In this document: one piece after another, positions 44,242 to 52,763 of the stretch
Position numbering within the stretch: position 1 is the first letter of the stretch
Layout of the letters: each line of letters opens with the position of its first letter
Assembly: GCA_900315485.1 (NCBI GenBank)
Contig: OMZI01000005.1
Span: forward strand, 62,001-126,000
DNA: 64,000 nt
Source of the DNA: an uncultured Eubacteriales bacterium
GTDB taxonomy: Bacteria; Bacillota; Clostridia; Peptostreptococcales; Anaerovoracaceae
Direction: 5' to 3'
Position numbers and translations under genes: made by a program
The notes under the pieces: model-generated
Told to the model about the DNA's origin: nothing
The model's database searches: none
The model's input: the letters and a program-made list of their open reading frames with translations, nothing else

Positions 44242-44523
44242 TCATTTCGTGATCTCTTCAAAGTGTACTTCGCAGAATTTGCGAAACTCTTCAGAAGGGG
44301 ACCGCTCAACTGACGTTCTGAAGAGCTCGGTGGATACTTCCTCGGTCCAACGCTCGTATTCGGCAACGGTTATGTAGTCTTTGAGCTTCTTTTCGGCTTC
44401 CGTCGCCATATACTGGTAGTTAATAGCTTCTTCTACGAGGAAACGCAGGAGAGCCTCAAGATCTTCAGTATCGCTTGTGTCGCACATTTCCACGGCTTCC
44501 GCCAGATATTCTATGTATTCCAT
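44242..44523 (-). CDS. small acidic hypothetical protein
   Basis: 93 aa, Glu-rich and helical (MEYIEYLAEAVEMCDTSDTE). Start behind AGAAGGAGGACTATTCG. It follows the nucleotidyltransferase gene by 15 nt in the same direction, so the two are probably co-transcribed. Family unknown. Confidence 0.6.
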   Translation of the reverse strand: MEYIEYLAEAVEMCDTSDTEDLEALLRFLVEEAINYQYMATEAEKKLKDYITVAEYERWTEEVSTELFRTSVERSPSEEFRKFCEVHFEEITK

Positions 44524-44538
44524 CGAATAGTCCTCCTT

Positions 44539-45297
44539 CTAATATGCGACGTAACCGCGGATCAGATCAAAGAGCCAGTCATCGAGCCACCCGGAGAGTG
44601 TTTCGTCTGTCTGCGGATCTCTTTCCTTTATATATGTGTCAGCCATTGCTTTTGCCCTCTGCGCCAGCTCTCCTGCTATCTGCGCTGCCTTGGGGGCAGG
44701 GAAAACGGCATTTCTGATCTGAGCATATTTGCTGCAGTCAAGAACGGCCTCATATTTTTCGCCGGAAATGTATTTATCCAGCATAGCTGCTGTCTTGAAA
44801 CAGTTCATCAGACTTTTTCTGTGGTAGCCGTACTTCTTTATGTCTTTGGCCGTCTTGTCAGTCTTCGTCAGCATCCGCTTGTATGTCTGTTCGACCTGAC
44901 CTGCAAGGCTCCTGACGGCTCTTCGCTCGTCCATATGAGCAAGCTTCTCTCTGTGGGCAATAAGTTCGTCGTATGCAAATTTGAAGCCCGGCGAGACGAA
45001 GTGATAGTCGGTGAACAGCGTCTCTATATAATTCACATTCTGCTTTTTATAGTTATTGACTATCTCTCTTACGTCTTTTATGTCGCAGTCACCGCAGTCA
45101 AAGTTGATCGTCCTGCTGATTGGGGATCCAAGTATAAGGTCCCTGAGAGAAGGCGCTATGATGACTTTTGTGTCGATGTCGCTCTCTTCTGTGGCGAGTC
45201 CATAGTTCTGGCTGCCGCAGAGGAACACGCCCAGAACCGAATACTGCTTAGAAAGCACTTTGTATTCCTGTTTTAGGATTTTATTTATATCTGTCAC
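44539..45297 (-). CDS. predicted nucleotidyltransferase (DNA polymerase beta superfamily)
   Basis: 252 aa with GTG start at 45297 behind AAGGAGGCAATCACCC. The signature FLCGSQNYGLATEESDIDTKVIIAP gives GSxxYGLxxxxSDxD, the metal-binding motif of the family; a third acidic residue follows near the IKDVREIVN segment. Helical C-terminus. Related proteins occur in many phages and mobile elements; the substrate is unknown. Confidence 0.85.
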   Translation of the reverse strand: MTDINKILKQEYKVLSKQYSVLGVFLCGSQNYGLATEESDIDTKVIIAPSLRDLILGSPISRTINFDCGDCDIKDVREIVNNYKKQNVNYIETLFTDYHFVSPGFKFAYDELIAHREKLAHMDERRAVRSLAGQVEQTYKRMLTKTDKTAKDIKKYGYHRKSLMNCFKTAAMLDKYISGEKYEAVLDCSKYAQIRNAVFPAPKAAQIAGELAQRAKAMADTYIKERDPQTDETLSGWLDDWLFDLIRGYVAY

Positions 45298-45330
45298 GGG
45301 TGATTGCCTCCTTTTTGCGTTTTGCTTTTT

Positions 45331-45744
45331 CTAATAGATGTACGGAACAACCAGCACCATCCCAGTGTCTGCGTCCGTGATATACCGCTCCGCTGGTCCG
45401 AACAACTGCATCGCTATATTTTCCTGGATAGGGGAGAGTGAGCAGAAGTCGCCGCTATCACGGTCGACGGCGCAGATGATGAATGTGCCGTGAACTATGT
45501 CGTATACTGAGCCTTCATCGTCGATCAACGCTCTGCATCTGGGCAGGTCCAGAAACTTGCCTTCCTCATTGCAGAGAACGAACATGTCGGCGGTTTCTCT
45601 GGTCTTCTTCGGCCAGAAGGGGTGGTGGGATTCCATGAGACCGCCGAGGATCTCGCGTATGGTGTCCCCATTATTTTTGATTTCTTTTGTATATGCGGCC
45701 TTCTCCGGATCGCAGATTATCACTTTGATATGCTGTTCTTTCAT
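45331..45744 (-). CDS. DUF3846-family protein
   Basis: 137 aa from ATG 45744; the longer open frame upstream is the end of the third IscB element. The sequence has MESHHPFWPKKTRETADMFV, CNEEGKFLDLPRCRAL, DIVHGTFIICAVD and FSSLSPIQ-like segments typical of DUF3846, a family common in phages and conjugative elements, function unknown. The insertion sits immediately before its start, so its original RBS or promoter may have been replaced. Confidence 0.75.
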   Translation of the reverse strand: MKEQHIKVIICDPEKAAYTKEIKNNGDTIREILGGLMESHHPFWPKKTRETADMFVLCNEEGKFLDLPRCRALIDDEGSVYDIVHGTFIICAVDRDSGDFCSLSPIQENIAMQLFGPAERYITDADTGMVLVVPYIY

Positions 45745-45755
45745 CTTAAACCCTA

Positions 45756-47550
45756 TCTCATTACGTAGTGCAGGAGACCCCGGTTTCTGTAAGCCGGGGA
45801 GGAATGCGCCCATGATGTTACATTACCTGTCTCCAGCCACCAACGTGATGGAGGAGCCTTATTTTCCTCGGCGAAATATCGCCTCCTCCGATAAGCTGTA
45901 CGCTTGCGCCCTTGTTGTGGGTGCCCTTGACTGTGCGATTTCTTCCTTCAAAGATGACGATGTCCCCGGGCTGGTACAAATATCGCTGCGTGCGAATACT
46001 GCGCCTGCCTTTAGATACCTTCTTCCCGCGAAAGATGCGCTCATTTTGAGAGTTGCTTCGTGGTATCGATCTTGAGGTGCGGTTACACCCGAGTTCCGCC
46101 GCCTTCTTCGTTTTGCCGTCACGTATGTCCACATATTTCGCGTCATAGAACTTCTCGAGTATGCGGTTGTTACGGCGGCGCTTCTCGAAGTAAAGCGTCC
46201 TTGTGCGGTGCTTCGGTCTCAGGCTGCCGATGCAATAGGCATCGTTAGCGTGTGACTTCCCGATATTGAGATCTATCCTCGTGCGTTTCGTCACGGCACC
46301 GTAGGTGATACTTGCCTCGACACCGAAGGATTTTACATCTTCGTAGATATGCCACTTTACGGTATTCATGAATGACGCGGACGCCATGCCTTTTGGTGGT
46401 TTCAGATCCCAGAGCTTTCCGCCCGGCTTATGGTTCTTCGGGCTATGGCACTTCTCGCATACTGTAGCTAGATTTGACAGCCTGTTTGACCTGTCACCGG
46501 CACGGAAGCCGACATGGTGGATGCGAAGTATCACCCCGTCATGTATAGCCGACTTACCGCAGCAGAGACATCTGTAACCGTCTCTTGCAAAGACTGCTTC
46601 TCTCAAAGTGTCGTATCCGTATCTTGGACCGTGCTGATAGTCAGTACCGACCGGGATCGGCTTGCCCTGCTCGACAACGGTAAGGACCGCCGGATCGAAC
46701 TGTCCCATCTCCAATGTGACTTTTGTTATTGGGCAGACCTCATCGTACATCCTGAAGATGTCTATGTGGCGGTCCGCTTTGTTCCTGAGCGACGGAGCGA
46801 GCCAGCCTTCAGGCTTATTTCTGTTGTCGAAGCGTACCTTACGATAACGCTTTCTGTTACGCCTGGGTCTTCTCACCTCGCGGCGCTGATCGTCGTGGTG
46901 CTGTTTCTCGTCTTTGAGAAGCGTGTACTCCGCACTCACATATTCTTGTTTCTCCGATTTCAGAGAGACTCCGATATGCTGATACCCGGTATCCACGCTC
47001 AGCTCGACTGGCTGTACTCCGCTTGTTGTATCGTACAAAAGCTGCACAGTGAACGGCTGATGCTTCACGATTTTCGCTCTTCCTGATCGGAGGAGCTTTC
47101 GGATCTTCCTGATGTTCATCGTTGGCATCAGCCTCTCGCCTTCTGCCGATATGACAAAGATTGTCATGCGCTCCTCCTTTCTGTTGTTTCCTTTACTGTA
47201 ACTTGTTTTGCCTTACGGCTTCCGTATACCGTTCCTCCGAAGAAGGCGTATACACGGGTTCTCGCCCCGTAGGGCGGGGTCCACATCGCCAATGTTATTC
47301 CGCGGTTTGCTGATATACGCACTTCGGCTGCCCATCACCGATGTTTAACGCATATCCGTAGTGCCAGGGACTTGTGGAGCATCCCGGGGTACCTATGCTT
47401 GATACAAGGAGGGACCCGCTATGCGGGAGGATTCCTTATATCGTTATTCGCGGATAACGTAGTGCACTGAGCACTTAGGCTAATCAACTGACTTGTTTTC
47501 ACAAGCCCCCGCTTCAAAGCTCGTCAGAGCATAAGCGGTGGGTGGTTGAC
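45756..47550 (-). mobile_element. IS200/IS605-type IscB element without TnpA (copy 3)
   Basis: Same ends as copy 1: GTCAAC at 47550 (minus strand) and the CATGGGCGCATTCCTCCCC end with CCCCGGCTT/AAGCCGGGG-like hairpin at 45766-45817. No tnpA. It is inserted in a small gene (47480-47644). Confidence 0.7.
45818..47167 (-). CDS. iscB: IscB RNA-guided nuclease (copy 3)
   Basis: 449 aa, the same length as copy 1 and nearly identical by eye. AEGERLMPTMNIRKIRKLLR (PLMP domain), RuvC-I Asp59 (SVDTGYQHIGVSL), bridge helix VRRPRRNRKRYRKVR, LEMGQFD, HNH with CLCCGKS, HHVGFRAGDRSNRLSN and CEKCHSPKNH, and SHANDAYCIG. No inactivating change seen. Start ATG 47167 behind AAAGGAGGAGCGC, opposite strand to copy 1. 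Confidence 0.92.
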   Translation of the reverse strand: MTIFVISAEGERLMPTMNIRKIRKLLRSGRAKIVKHQPFTVQLLYDTTSGVQPVELSVDTGYQHIGVSLKSEKQEYVSAEYTLLKDEKQHHDDQRREVRRPRRNRKRYRKVRFDNRNKPEGWLAPSLRNKADRHIDIFRMYDEVCPITKVTLEMGQFDPAVLTVVEQGKPIPVGTDYQHGPRYGYDTLREAVFARDGYRCLCCGKSAIHDGVILRIHHVGFRAGDRSNRLSNLATVCEKCHSPKNHKPGGKLWDLKPPKGMASASFMNTVKWHIYEDVKSFGVEASITYGAVTKRTRIDLNIGKSHANDAYCIGSLRPKHRTRTLYFEKRRRNNRILEKFYDAKYVDIRDGKTKKAAELGCNRTSRSIPRSNSQNERIFRGKKVSKGRRSIRTQRYLYQPGDIVIFEGRNRTVKGTHNKGASVQLIGGGDISPRKIRLLHHVGGWRQVM

Positions 47551-47566
47551 GCCGTTCCTTTGGTGA
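47168..47566 (-). ncRNA. omega RNA of the third IscB element, with an extra hairpin
   Basis: It has the same scaffold as copy 1 (GTCAACCACCCACCGCTTA at the start, GGGCTTGTGAAAACAAGTC, CCCGGGATGCTCCACAAG, GCGTATATCA, CGCCC-tac-GGGGCG). It differs by a 42-nt insertion (47401-47442) that folds into a long stem, GATACAAGGAGGGACCCGC with its complement around TAT, in place of a short loop in copy 1. Presumed guide: 47566-47551, from the interrupted small gene. Confidence 0.75.
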
Positions 47567-47644
47567 ATAGTACATTCCGAGGAGCAACGTGTACTTTTTG
47601 CGGACTCTGTATTTTCTGCCAAGCCACCAGCTATAATTTCTCAT
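47480..47644 (-). pseudogene. small gene interrupted by IscB copy 3
   Basis: Starts ATG 47644 overlapping the end of the upstream gene. Natural part: MRNYSWWLGRKYRVRKKY then TLLLGMYYSPKER; from 47550 on the codons (RQPPTAYALTSFE...) come from the omega RNA end. A basic peptide of unknown function whose 3' part is lost or displaced. Confidence 0.5.
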
Positions 47645-47813
47645 GATCCGGTCCTTTCATTTCCTTCAACCCATAGCATTCGCCTTCTTTTTCATAGAGG
47701 TTGCATTCCGCATTAGTCAGAGAGCAAAAATACACCCACCTTTCATGATCCCATTTATAATTACTGAACGGGCACTCATCGCTGTCTGGCATTTCATCTA
47801 CCATGAATTTCAT
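47631..47813 (-). CDS. small Cys-rich protein
   Basis: 60 aa with Cys at SDECPF, FCSLTNAECN and GECYGL, a spacing seen in phage zinc-knuckle proteins. Start behind GGAGGGAAAAGCCAACG. Part of a run of small minus-strand genes. Function unknown. Confidence 0.55.
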   Translation of the reverse strand: MKFMVDEMPDSDECPFSNYKWDHERWVYFCSLTNAECNLYEKEGECYGLKEMKGPDHEKL

Positions 47814-47831
47814 CGTTGGCTTTTCCCTCCA

Positions 47832-47984
47832 TTAATTGTCGTCTTCGTTATAGAAATCAATCCCTGCATACTCGCAGATATGCTCAAGATCTGTTCCGTT
47901 ATTGAGCATGTTCTTTACAGCCTGCCCGATTGCTGTTCCGTCGTACATCTCGATGAAGCGCTCTATGTTGCTCAGATTACTCAT
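47832..47984 (-). CDS. small hypothetical protein
   Basis: 50 aa (MSNLSNIERFIEMYDGTAIG...). The start ATG overlaps the stop of the next upstream gene (ATGAG), a common sign of a real short gene in this operon. Helical; family unknown. Confidence 0.5.
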   Translation of the reverse strand: MSNLSNIERFIEMYDGTAIGQAVKNMLNNGTDLEHICEYAGIDFYNEDDN

Positions 47985-48241
47985 AGGAATATCCTTTCAG
48001 GCAGATCCTCCGGATGTTCGATCAGGCCGAATCTTGTATTTACAGTTTCCGCGAACAGTTCGTATCTGCATCCGCCGGAGTAGGGGAAGACGCTCAGTAT
48101 CCCGTCTTTTACTTCGATTGTTCTCCAGAGCGACGTGCGCTCAAGATTCAGGAGTACGCTTCCCGGCTGGATTTCTTCGTAATTTTCGGGGGTGAAGATT
48201 CTCTTCACCGCTATGTTTCTTCTTGTTACTGTTTCCGGCAT
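47981..48241 (-). CDS. hypothetical protein
   Basis: 86 aa, begins MPETVTRRNIAVKRIFTPEN; beta-rich with FPYSGGCRYELFAETVN. Overlaps both neighbours at start and stop, consistent with tight coupling in a small-gene operon. Family unknown. Confidence 0.55.
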   Translation of the reverse strand: MPETVTRRNIAVKRIFTPENYEEIQPGSVLLNLERTSLWRTIEVKDGILSVFPYSGGCRYELFAETVNTRFGLIEHPEDLPERIFL

Positions 48242-48813
48242 TATTTGTACCTCCTCATGGCATTACCTAGCTGGTTTACGTGTGCGGAATGGATATGGCT
48301 GTCTACACCGTATATGTGCATTGCCCAAATCTCTGGATGTGTCAGGGCTTCTGTGCACTGTGCCCAGAGCCTTACAGTATCGCTGATTCTGCCGTCACTG
48401 AGGCTTACCGCGTTGACGAGGGTAGCGACACATATCTCGGCATTGTGTTTTCCGAATGCATCGACCAGCGACTTTACAGCCTCTGTTGGAGCTGAGCTGT
48501 GTTTGTATGCGAGTATTGCCATATCGAGAAGGTTGCGGACGTATGTCCTTTCGGGTTCTCTTGAAAGGCTGTTTTCCTTTATATATATGTTGGCGACATT
48601 GCAGAACCAAAGGATATTCACAAGCCCATATGTTTCCACTGCCTTATCTGTGGTTAGCTCAAATCTTGCGGACGGGTCTATCCACGGATTAGATATTGCC
48701 TGTCCTTCGTAGTCGAATGAGATGTCTACGCCTTTGGATACCTTGTTCGGATTATCGGAGTAGAGCAGATCGTAGTTGTGCTCAGCATATCTTTTGATTG
48801 ATGACAATTCCAT
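48241..48813 (-). CDS. hypothetical protein with NPWxDPSxRF motif
   Basis: 190 aa. Residues about 35-60 read YEGQAISNPWIDPSARFELT, shared with the protein at 55214-55498 (FEGQYIINPWLDPSGRFPLL), so the two have a common small domain. The C-terminal part is helical with no recognised motif. RBS ACAGGAGAATATT. Confidence 0.6.
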   Translation of the reverse strand: MELSSIKRYAEHNYDLLYSDNPNKVSKGVDISFDYEGQAISNPWIDPSARFELTTDKAVETYGLVNILWFCNVANIYIKENSLSREPERTYVRNLLDMAILAYKHSSAPTEAVKSLVDAFGKHNAEICVATLVNAVSLSDGRISDTVRLWAQCTEALTHPEIWAMHIYGVDSHIHSAHVNQLGNAMRRYK

Positions 48814-48837
48814 AATATTCTCCTGTTGAAATCGTAG

Positions 48838-48975
48838 TTAATCCTTTTCTTTAGCCGGTTTTCTTGCTCGCTTTTCTTCTGCATATGCGAGGATCCTGTC
48901 TGTCTGCTTCTTGAGGTCTTCTTTCTGATCTTCTGTCAGGGAGGATGCAGTATAGACAGTGTGGGGAGGCTCTTG
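48838..48975 (-). pseudogene. short coding-like stretch without a clear start
   Basis: An open frame encodes PPHTVYTASSLTEDQKEDL then KKQTDRILAYAEEKRARKP, a credible charged helix, but no ATG/GTG/TTG begins it and a stop lies just upstream. Either a remnant or a very short gene with a rare start codon. Confidence 0.3.
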
Positions 48976-48980
48976 TCATT

Positions 48981-49172
48981 TTAATAATCGTCTGCCTCGT
49001 ATACTGTTGGCTCTCCAACGAATGAGTAGTCCATCATCTCGCCATCCCAGCCTTCCATTGACGCCTGGATGATATCCCACTCGGTTATATCTTCCGGCGA
49101 ATCAGCTTCTATTTCTACATCGCAAAAATGATATGAAAGAGTCATATATCCGCTGACTGTATATGTTGCCAT
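48981..49172 (-). CDS. small acidic protein
   Basis: 63 aa, begins MATYTVSGYMTLSYHFCDVE and ends VGEPTVYEADDY; resembles small phage proteins of a mixed alpha/beta type often annotated only as hypothetical. RBS AAGGAGAGATAA. Acidic throughout. Confidence 0.6.
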   Translation of the reverse strand: MATYTVSGYMTLSYHFCDVEIEADSPEDITEWDIIQASMEGWDGEMMDYSFVGEPTVYEADDY

Positions 49173-49583
49173 TTATCTCTCCTTATAATTGCGACTTGCT
49201 CCCGCCTGCCGCCAAACATGTGATTTGACTGTGATATTGCGCTGGCACCGTCCGGAGTCGAACCTTCGGGTCGCAGTGCTGACCTGCTGTTCACACAGTC
49301 TGACGCCACATCATCGGTTCTCACATTATTTTGGTTTAGTCGCTGTGGCTGTTCCCTTGCTTCAGAAAGTTTCACCGAGTAATGGTCGGCTACTTCCGCC
49401 GTAGTGCCGTTGCATCATACCTATCTAGCATCGGTATCGCTCTTCGAACACTCCGCACAGCGGGCAAGCCCCAAATAAGCGCTAACTTATTCTGCTTCAC
49501 TCTTTCTTCAACATATCGGCTCTCGTCAGAGTTAATGGGGAACATCCCCAAACCTACGCCACACCCTGCACTACGTCCGTGCT
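49173..49583 (-). other. non-coding stretch with a tRNA-like remnant
   Basis: About 410 bp without a convincing gene. On the minus strand 49307-49244 has GGCGTCA pairing (two G-U, one mismatch) with CGGTGCC, an anticodon-like arm AGCAG-GTCAGCA-CTGCG and a T-loop TTCGACT but a broken T-stem: a decayed or reduced tRNA of about 65 nt. A second T-arm-like GATAG-TTCGAGG-CTATC lies at 49601-49617, inside the next gene's 3' end. A hairpin GGGGA-acat-TCCCC is at 49539-49552. Confidence 0.35.
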
Positions 49584-50153
49584 TCAATTGGAGGGGATGG
49601 ATAGCCTCGAACTATCATCTACATACGAGGAAGGGAGACCGCTTATATTGATCGCCTTTTTTCTTTTGCTTTTTTTATGTCTGAAGATTATTTCGCAATC
49701 AAGCAGAGCTGCTATCTTCTGGACCATTGCAAAATTCATTTTGTCCCGTGACATGGCGTTGTGGACAGTCTGCGGATGGCGACCGAGCTTTTTCGCTAAT
49801 TCTCCCTGAGTCATTTCCTTGTCAACAAGGGCCTTTTTGATTATTTTAGCGGCGCCCATATTTTGTCTCCGTCCTTTCTTATATGTCGACTCATGAACAA
49901 GATCTCCCGGATAATCATATGCATCCGCATCTATAAGCCTTCCGTGTGGGGCTTTGATCTCAACAAGAGGGCAGAACTCCGGTATCTCGATATTCTCAAG
50001 AGCCGAATCAAGCAATCGATCCTCGTATGGTATTTCTGCAATTATCTCATTAAGCACATTGCACCATACACGCCCGTTCTCGTGGTAGTACCTCACGAGC
50101 GGGCAGTAGCAACACTTTTCAGGCTTATTCACGCCTGGAATAAACAAACTCAT
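49584..50153 (-). CDS. phage-type Cys protein fused to an XRE helix-turn-helix
   Basis: 189 aa. The N-terminal half MSLFIPGVNKPEKCCYCPLV...IPEFCPLVEIKAPHGRLID is a well-known Firmicute phage protein type with paired cysteines. It continues in frame into an XRE domain (KALVDKEMTQGELAKKLGRH then PQTVHNAMSRDKMNFAM), which in other genomes is a separate protein; the junction is near MGAAKII (residue 98). RBS AAAGGAGGTCAAATA. The C-terminus is basic. Confidence 0.7.
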   Translation of the reverse strand: MSLFIPGVNKPEKCCYCPLVRYYHENGRVWCNVLNEIIAEIPYEDRLLDSALENIEIPEFCPLVEIKAPHGRLIDADAYDYPGDLVHESTYKKGRRQNMGAAKIIKKALVDKEMTQGELAKKLGRHPQTVHNAMSRDKMNFAMVQKIAALLDCEIIFRHKKSKRKKAINISGLPSSYVDDSSRLSIPSN

Positions 50154-50237
50154 TATTTGACCTCCTTTATAGAAACGTGAGCGGAAAGCTCGATTTAGGG
50201 ATCATGCCCAGGTACTTTAGCCCTGGGTAACTCGCCG

Positions 50238-51041
50238 TCAGATTTTTCCTTCCTTGTGATATCGGTAAAGAGTGGAAAGCGATACGCCAATGTCACCAAA
50301 CTCTTTACTTATTGAGTAGAGCGATTTCCCGCACTTGAGAGAAGTGGCTATCATTTTGGATAGTTGGCCAATCTCTGCATCTGTAAGCTTTTTCTTTTTT
50401 CTGGACACCGAATAGTTTTTCTTTGCTGTGTTGTTCGCGGATACCGGCATATAATATCGTTTTTCCAGAACGCACTTGGCGACATTTGGACAGCCATTAC
50501 AGACATAAGGCGCCTTCTTGTGGGCAGGGCAGACCTCTTTCTCGTATTTATTGCAGTTGCCTCCTGCAGACTTCACACATACATGACGGGTACAGTCTTT
50601 TCTGAAAATACAGTCAGTGTATATCTTTTTTCTCCCATCGAGATCGACTGCTTCTGCGTGCTTCTTGATCTCTCGTGTGATTGTGGAAGGACTCACGTTG
50701 AGTTCTCTCGCAATGGAGCGAAAGCTCTGTCTTGAATTCAATCTGTCTCTTATTAACCATCGATCCTGTAGTGCCAGGTGACAATACTTGGTATCCGGTT
50801 TATTTTTCCTCTTTTTCTTGTTCTTGGCGCGAAGAGCCAGAGCCTTCTGATGCTTCTTATAGCATCTGCTACAGAGAAGCTTTCCCTTTATGGAGTGAAA
50901 GTCAACTGCAGCGATCGCATCCCTGTCGTTGTAGACTCTCTTTCCGGCAGGGAGGCGTCCGCCGTTTTCGCCTGTCTTGGTGACTGCCTTGAAACCGCAT
51001 TCATCACAATATAGCTTGTATCTGATCCTCTTTTTGAGCAT
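50238..51041 (-). pseudogene. IS30-like transposase N-terminal part
   Basis: 267 aa from ATG 51041 (CAGGAGAAAAAGA). A Cys pair CDECGF and CSRCYKKH precede the IS30-type HTH ALQDRWLIRDRLNSRQSFRS-IARELNVSPSTITREIKKH. A second Cys-rich segment (CIFRKDCTRH, CNGCPNVAKCV) and a second HTH (SISKEFGDIGVSLSTLYRYH) follow, then it stops. The DDE integrase core expected next is absent, so it is a truncated transposase or a domesticated DNA-binding protein. Confidence 0.6.
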
Positions 51042-51379
51042 TCTTTTTCTCCTGTATGTGCATCTGCAGGCAGCGGTTAATGCTGCCTGCTCTACACTTT
51101 TGCGAAACTCAGCATTCGCTGTCTGCACAGCTTAACCCCGCTGTGCTGAGAGATTGTGCTTGTAAACCGTGTGTCCTTTGGCATCAAGAGAGTCCTATTC
51201 GGCTGCTTGCATCTAGTGCGCAAAAAGAATATGTCCCCCGTCATTGAAAATCTATTTTTCATTATTCAACATATAAGGGGCACAATCACGCCCTTAAAGC
51301 TCCCGGAAGGGTACGACCCTTCGCTGGTTATTTCTGCTGCAACGTGCACGGGAGCATATTGCCCGGGTTTTGTATGTTG
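51042..51379 (-). other. AT-variable intergenic stretch upstream of the IS30-like gene
   Basis: 338 bp. Contains GCAGGCAGC/GCTGCCTGC (51066-51091) and CCGGAAGGGTACGACCCTTCGCTGG (51303-51327), both hairpins. I see no gene; it may hold the left part of the IS30-like element and the transcription signals of the AAA+ gene's end. Confidence 0.35.
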
Positions 51380-52321
51380 TTATTTGGGCTGTTCTGAAAA
51401 GGTATCCTCCTGGGATTCCTCGATCGATCCGCTGTTCAGCAGCTTACTGCTTATCTCGCGTATTACAGCCTTCATGATCTTGCGCTGAACGCGCTCATAT
51501 CTGCATATGGCAAGAATGCGGTCTTCCGGCATAGAGAATGAAATGTCATCAAGAAAGCGATGTACCATCCGTACGGATTCAGCTTCGGAGAAAGATTTGA
51601 TCTCATGTGAAGCGGAGAATCTGCTCATAAAAGCAGGATCAAGTTTGTCCGGTCTGTTCGTAGCACCGATAACGATTATATTATTCGGTAAAGAATCGAA
51701 CTCCTGCATCAGCGTTATGACCGTCCTGGATAACTCTCCATCCGGGCCGGAATCTCCGGCTTTGCCTCGCTTCATTGCGATACAGTCGACTTCGTCCAGC
51801 ATAAAGACACATTCCATCTGCTTAACGTAGTTGAAAATAAGATTGAGGTTTGCGGATGTTTTGCCCATGAGAGAATCTACAAGCTGCGAAAAGTTAACAT
51901 AGCAGAAGGGAAGCCCCAGCTTATATGCAACGTATCTTCCGAATTCTGTTTTGCCTGTGCCCGGCTCTCCGCAAAGCATCGTTGCATTCACGTATGGGAT
52001 CTGAAGCTCCATCAGCTTGCGGCTGACCTTCTTCATCTTCTCTATTTCACGGAACATTTCGGCTTCTCTGTCTGAAAGATAGTATCTGCCTTCTTTAAAT
52101 GTTCCGGAGACATCTTCCACGATCAGCTTTCCCTTGAGGTTCATAGGGATCTCGAGAAATGCCGGTTCGTTTTCGAGCATTTGCTTGTAACGGTTAACGA
52201 AGTAGCGATTTTTCTGTGTAGTGTCCTCGGCAAGACAGGCTTTTGCTGCCGCTTTAGCTTTTCTAAAATCGTTTTGTGCTACTGCCGCTATTAGATTTTG
52301 CTGATTACTTGTTAAAGCCAT
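51380..52321 (-). CDS. AAA+ ATPase (FtsH/spastin-like module)
   Basis: 313 aa. Walker A CGEPGTGKTEFGRY (about 117-130), pore-loop region LVDSLMGKTSANL, Walker B VFMLDEVDCIA (about 170), sensor 1 IGATNRPDKLDPAFMSRF with the arginine finger. No protease domain. The N-terminal 60 residues are helical. Such stand-alone ATPases occur in phages and mobile elements; the substrate is unknown. Confidence 0.85.
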   Translation of the reverse strand: MALTSNQQNLIAAVAQNDFRKAKAAAKACLAEDTTQKNRYFVNRYKQMLENEPAFLEIPMNLKGKLIVEDVSGTFKEGRYYLSDREAEMFREIEKMKKVSRKLMELQIPYVNATMLCGEPGTGKTEFGRYVAYKLGLPFCYVNFSQLVDSLMGKTSANLNLIFNYVKQMECVFMLDEVDCIAMKRGKAGDSGPDGELSRTVITLMQEFDSLPNNIIVIGATNRPDKLDPAFMSRFSASHEIKSFSEAESVRMVHRFLDDISFSMPEDRILAICRYERVQRKIMKAVIREISSKLLNSGSIEESQEDTFSEQPK

Positions 52322-52337
52322 TTTTTCCCTTTCGATA

Positions 52338-52763
52338 TTATTCCCAACGCATTTGCTTTCTGTGTGAATAACACTCTTTCAGAAATTCCTTCAAGTGCTC
52401 ATAATCCTTGCCGTCAGAATAGGCACCATATGTGAATATCCTGTCGCCGAAATCGATGTCCTTGATCAGATCATAGATCTTCTTGCAGGTCTTATAACTG
52501 ATCTTTCCGCTGCAATCACTTTGATACAGGAAGTCAAATATGTCCGCATCTTTTTCGTCAGGGTCCAGTTGGCTTATGAGCAGGTTAGAAAGCTTATCGT
52601 GCTCCTCAAACTGTCTTGGAGTATGGCAATATATCAGATTTCCGTAATGCTCGCCGAATTCCTTGTTGTAGGCGATAGCAATGTTCTTTCGGAGCGAAAA
52701 GAATCCGCCGCAACCCAGAAAAAAGTCGTATTTAGAATTAGTTGCCGTTATTGATATTCCCAT
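52338..52763 (-). CDS. hypothetical phage-type protein
   Basis: 141 aa from ATG 52763 (GAAGGAGAGATA). Begins MGISITATNSKYDFFLGCGG FFSLR; contains YCHTPRQFEEHDKLSN and ends ECYSHRKQMRWE. Similar small proteins occur in Firmicute phages with unknown function. It overlaps the end of the upstream gene and precedes the AAA+ gene by 16 nt. Confidence 0.6.
   Translation of the reverse strand: MGISITATNSKYDFFLGCGGFFSLRKNIAIAYNKEFGEHYGNLIYCHTPRQFEEHDKLSNLLISQLDPDEKDADIFDFLYQSDCSGKISYKTCKKIYDLIKDIDFGDRIFTYGAYSDGKDYEHLKEFLKECYSHRKQMRWE

Noticed and set aside
45745..45813. Upstream extension of the DUF3846 protein
   Set aside because: Those codons (MGAFLPGLQKPG...) are the transposon end of IscB copy 3, also present after copy 1; the true start is ATG 45744.
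49420..49480. Further tRNA on the minus strand (GTGTTCGAAGAGC)
   Set aside because: The bases flanking the T-loop-like sequence do not pair and no acceptor stem could be built.
50200..50235. CCCAGG/CCTGGG hairpin as terminator of the IS30-like gene
   Set aside because: No T-run on either side; possibly a transposon end or a non-functional palindrome.
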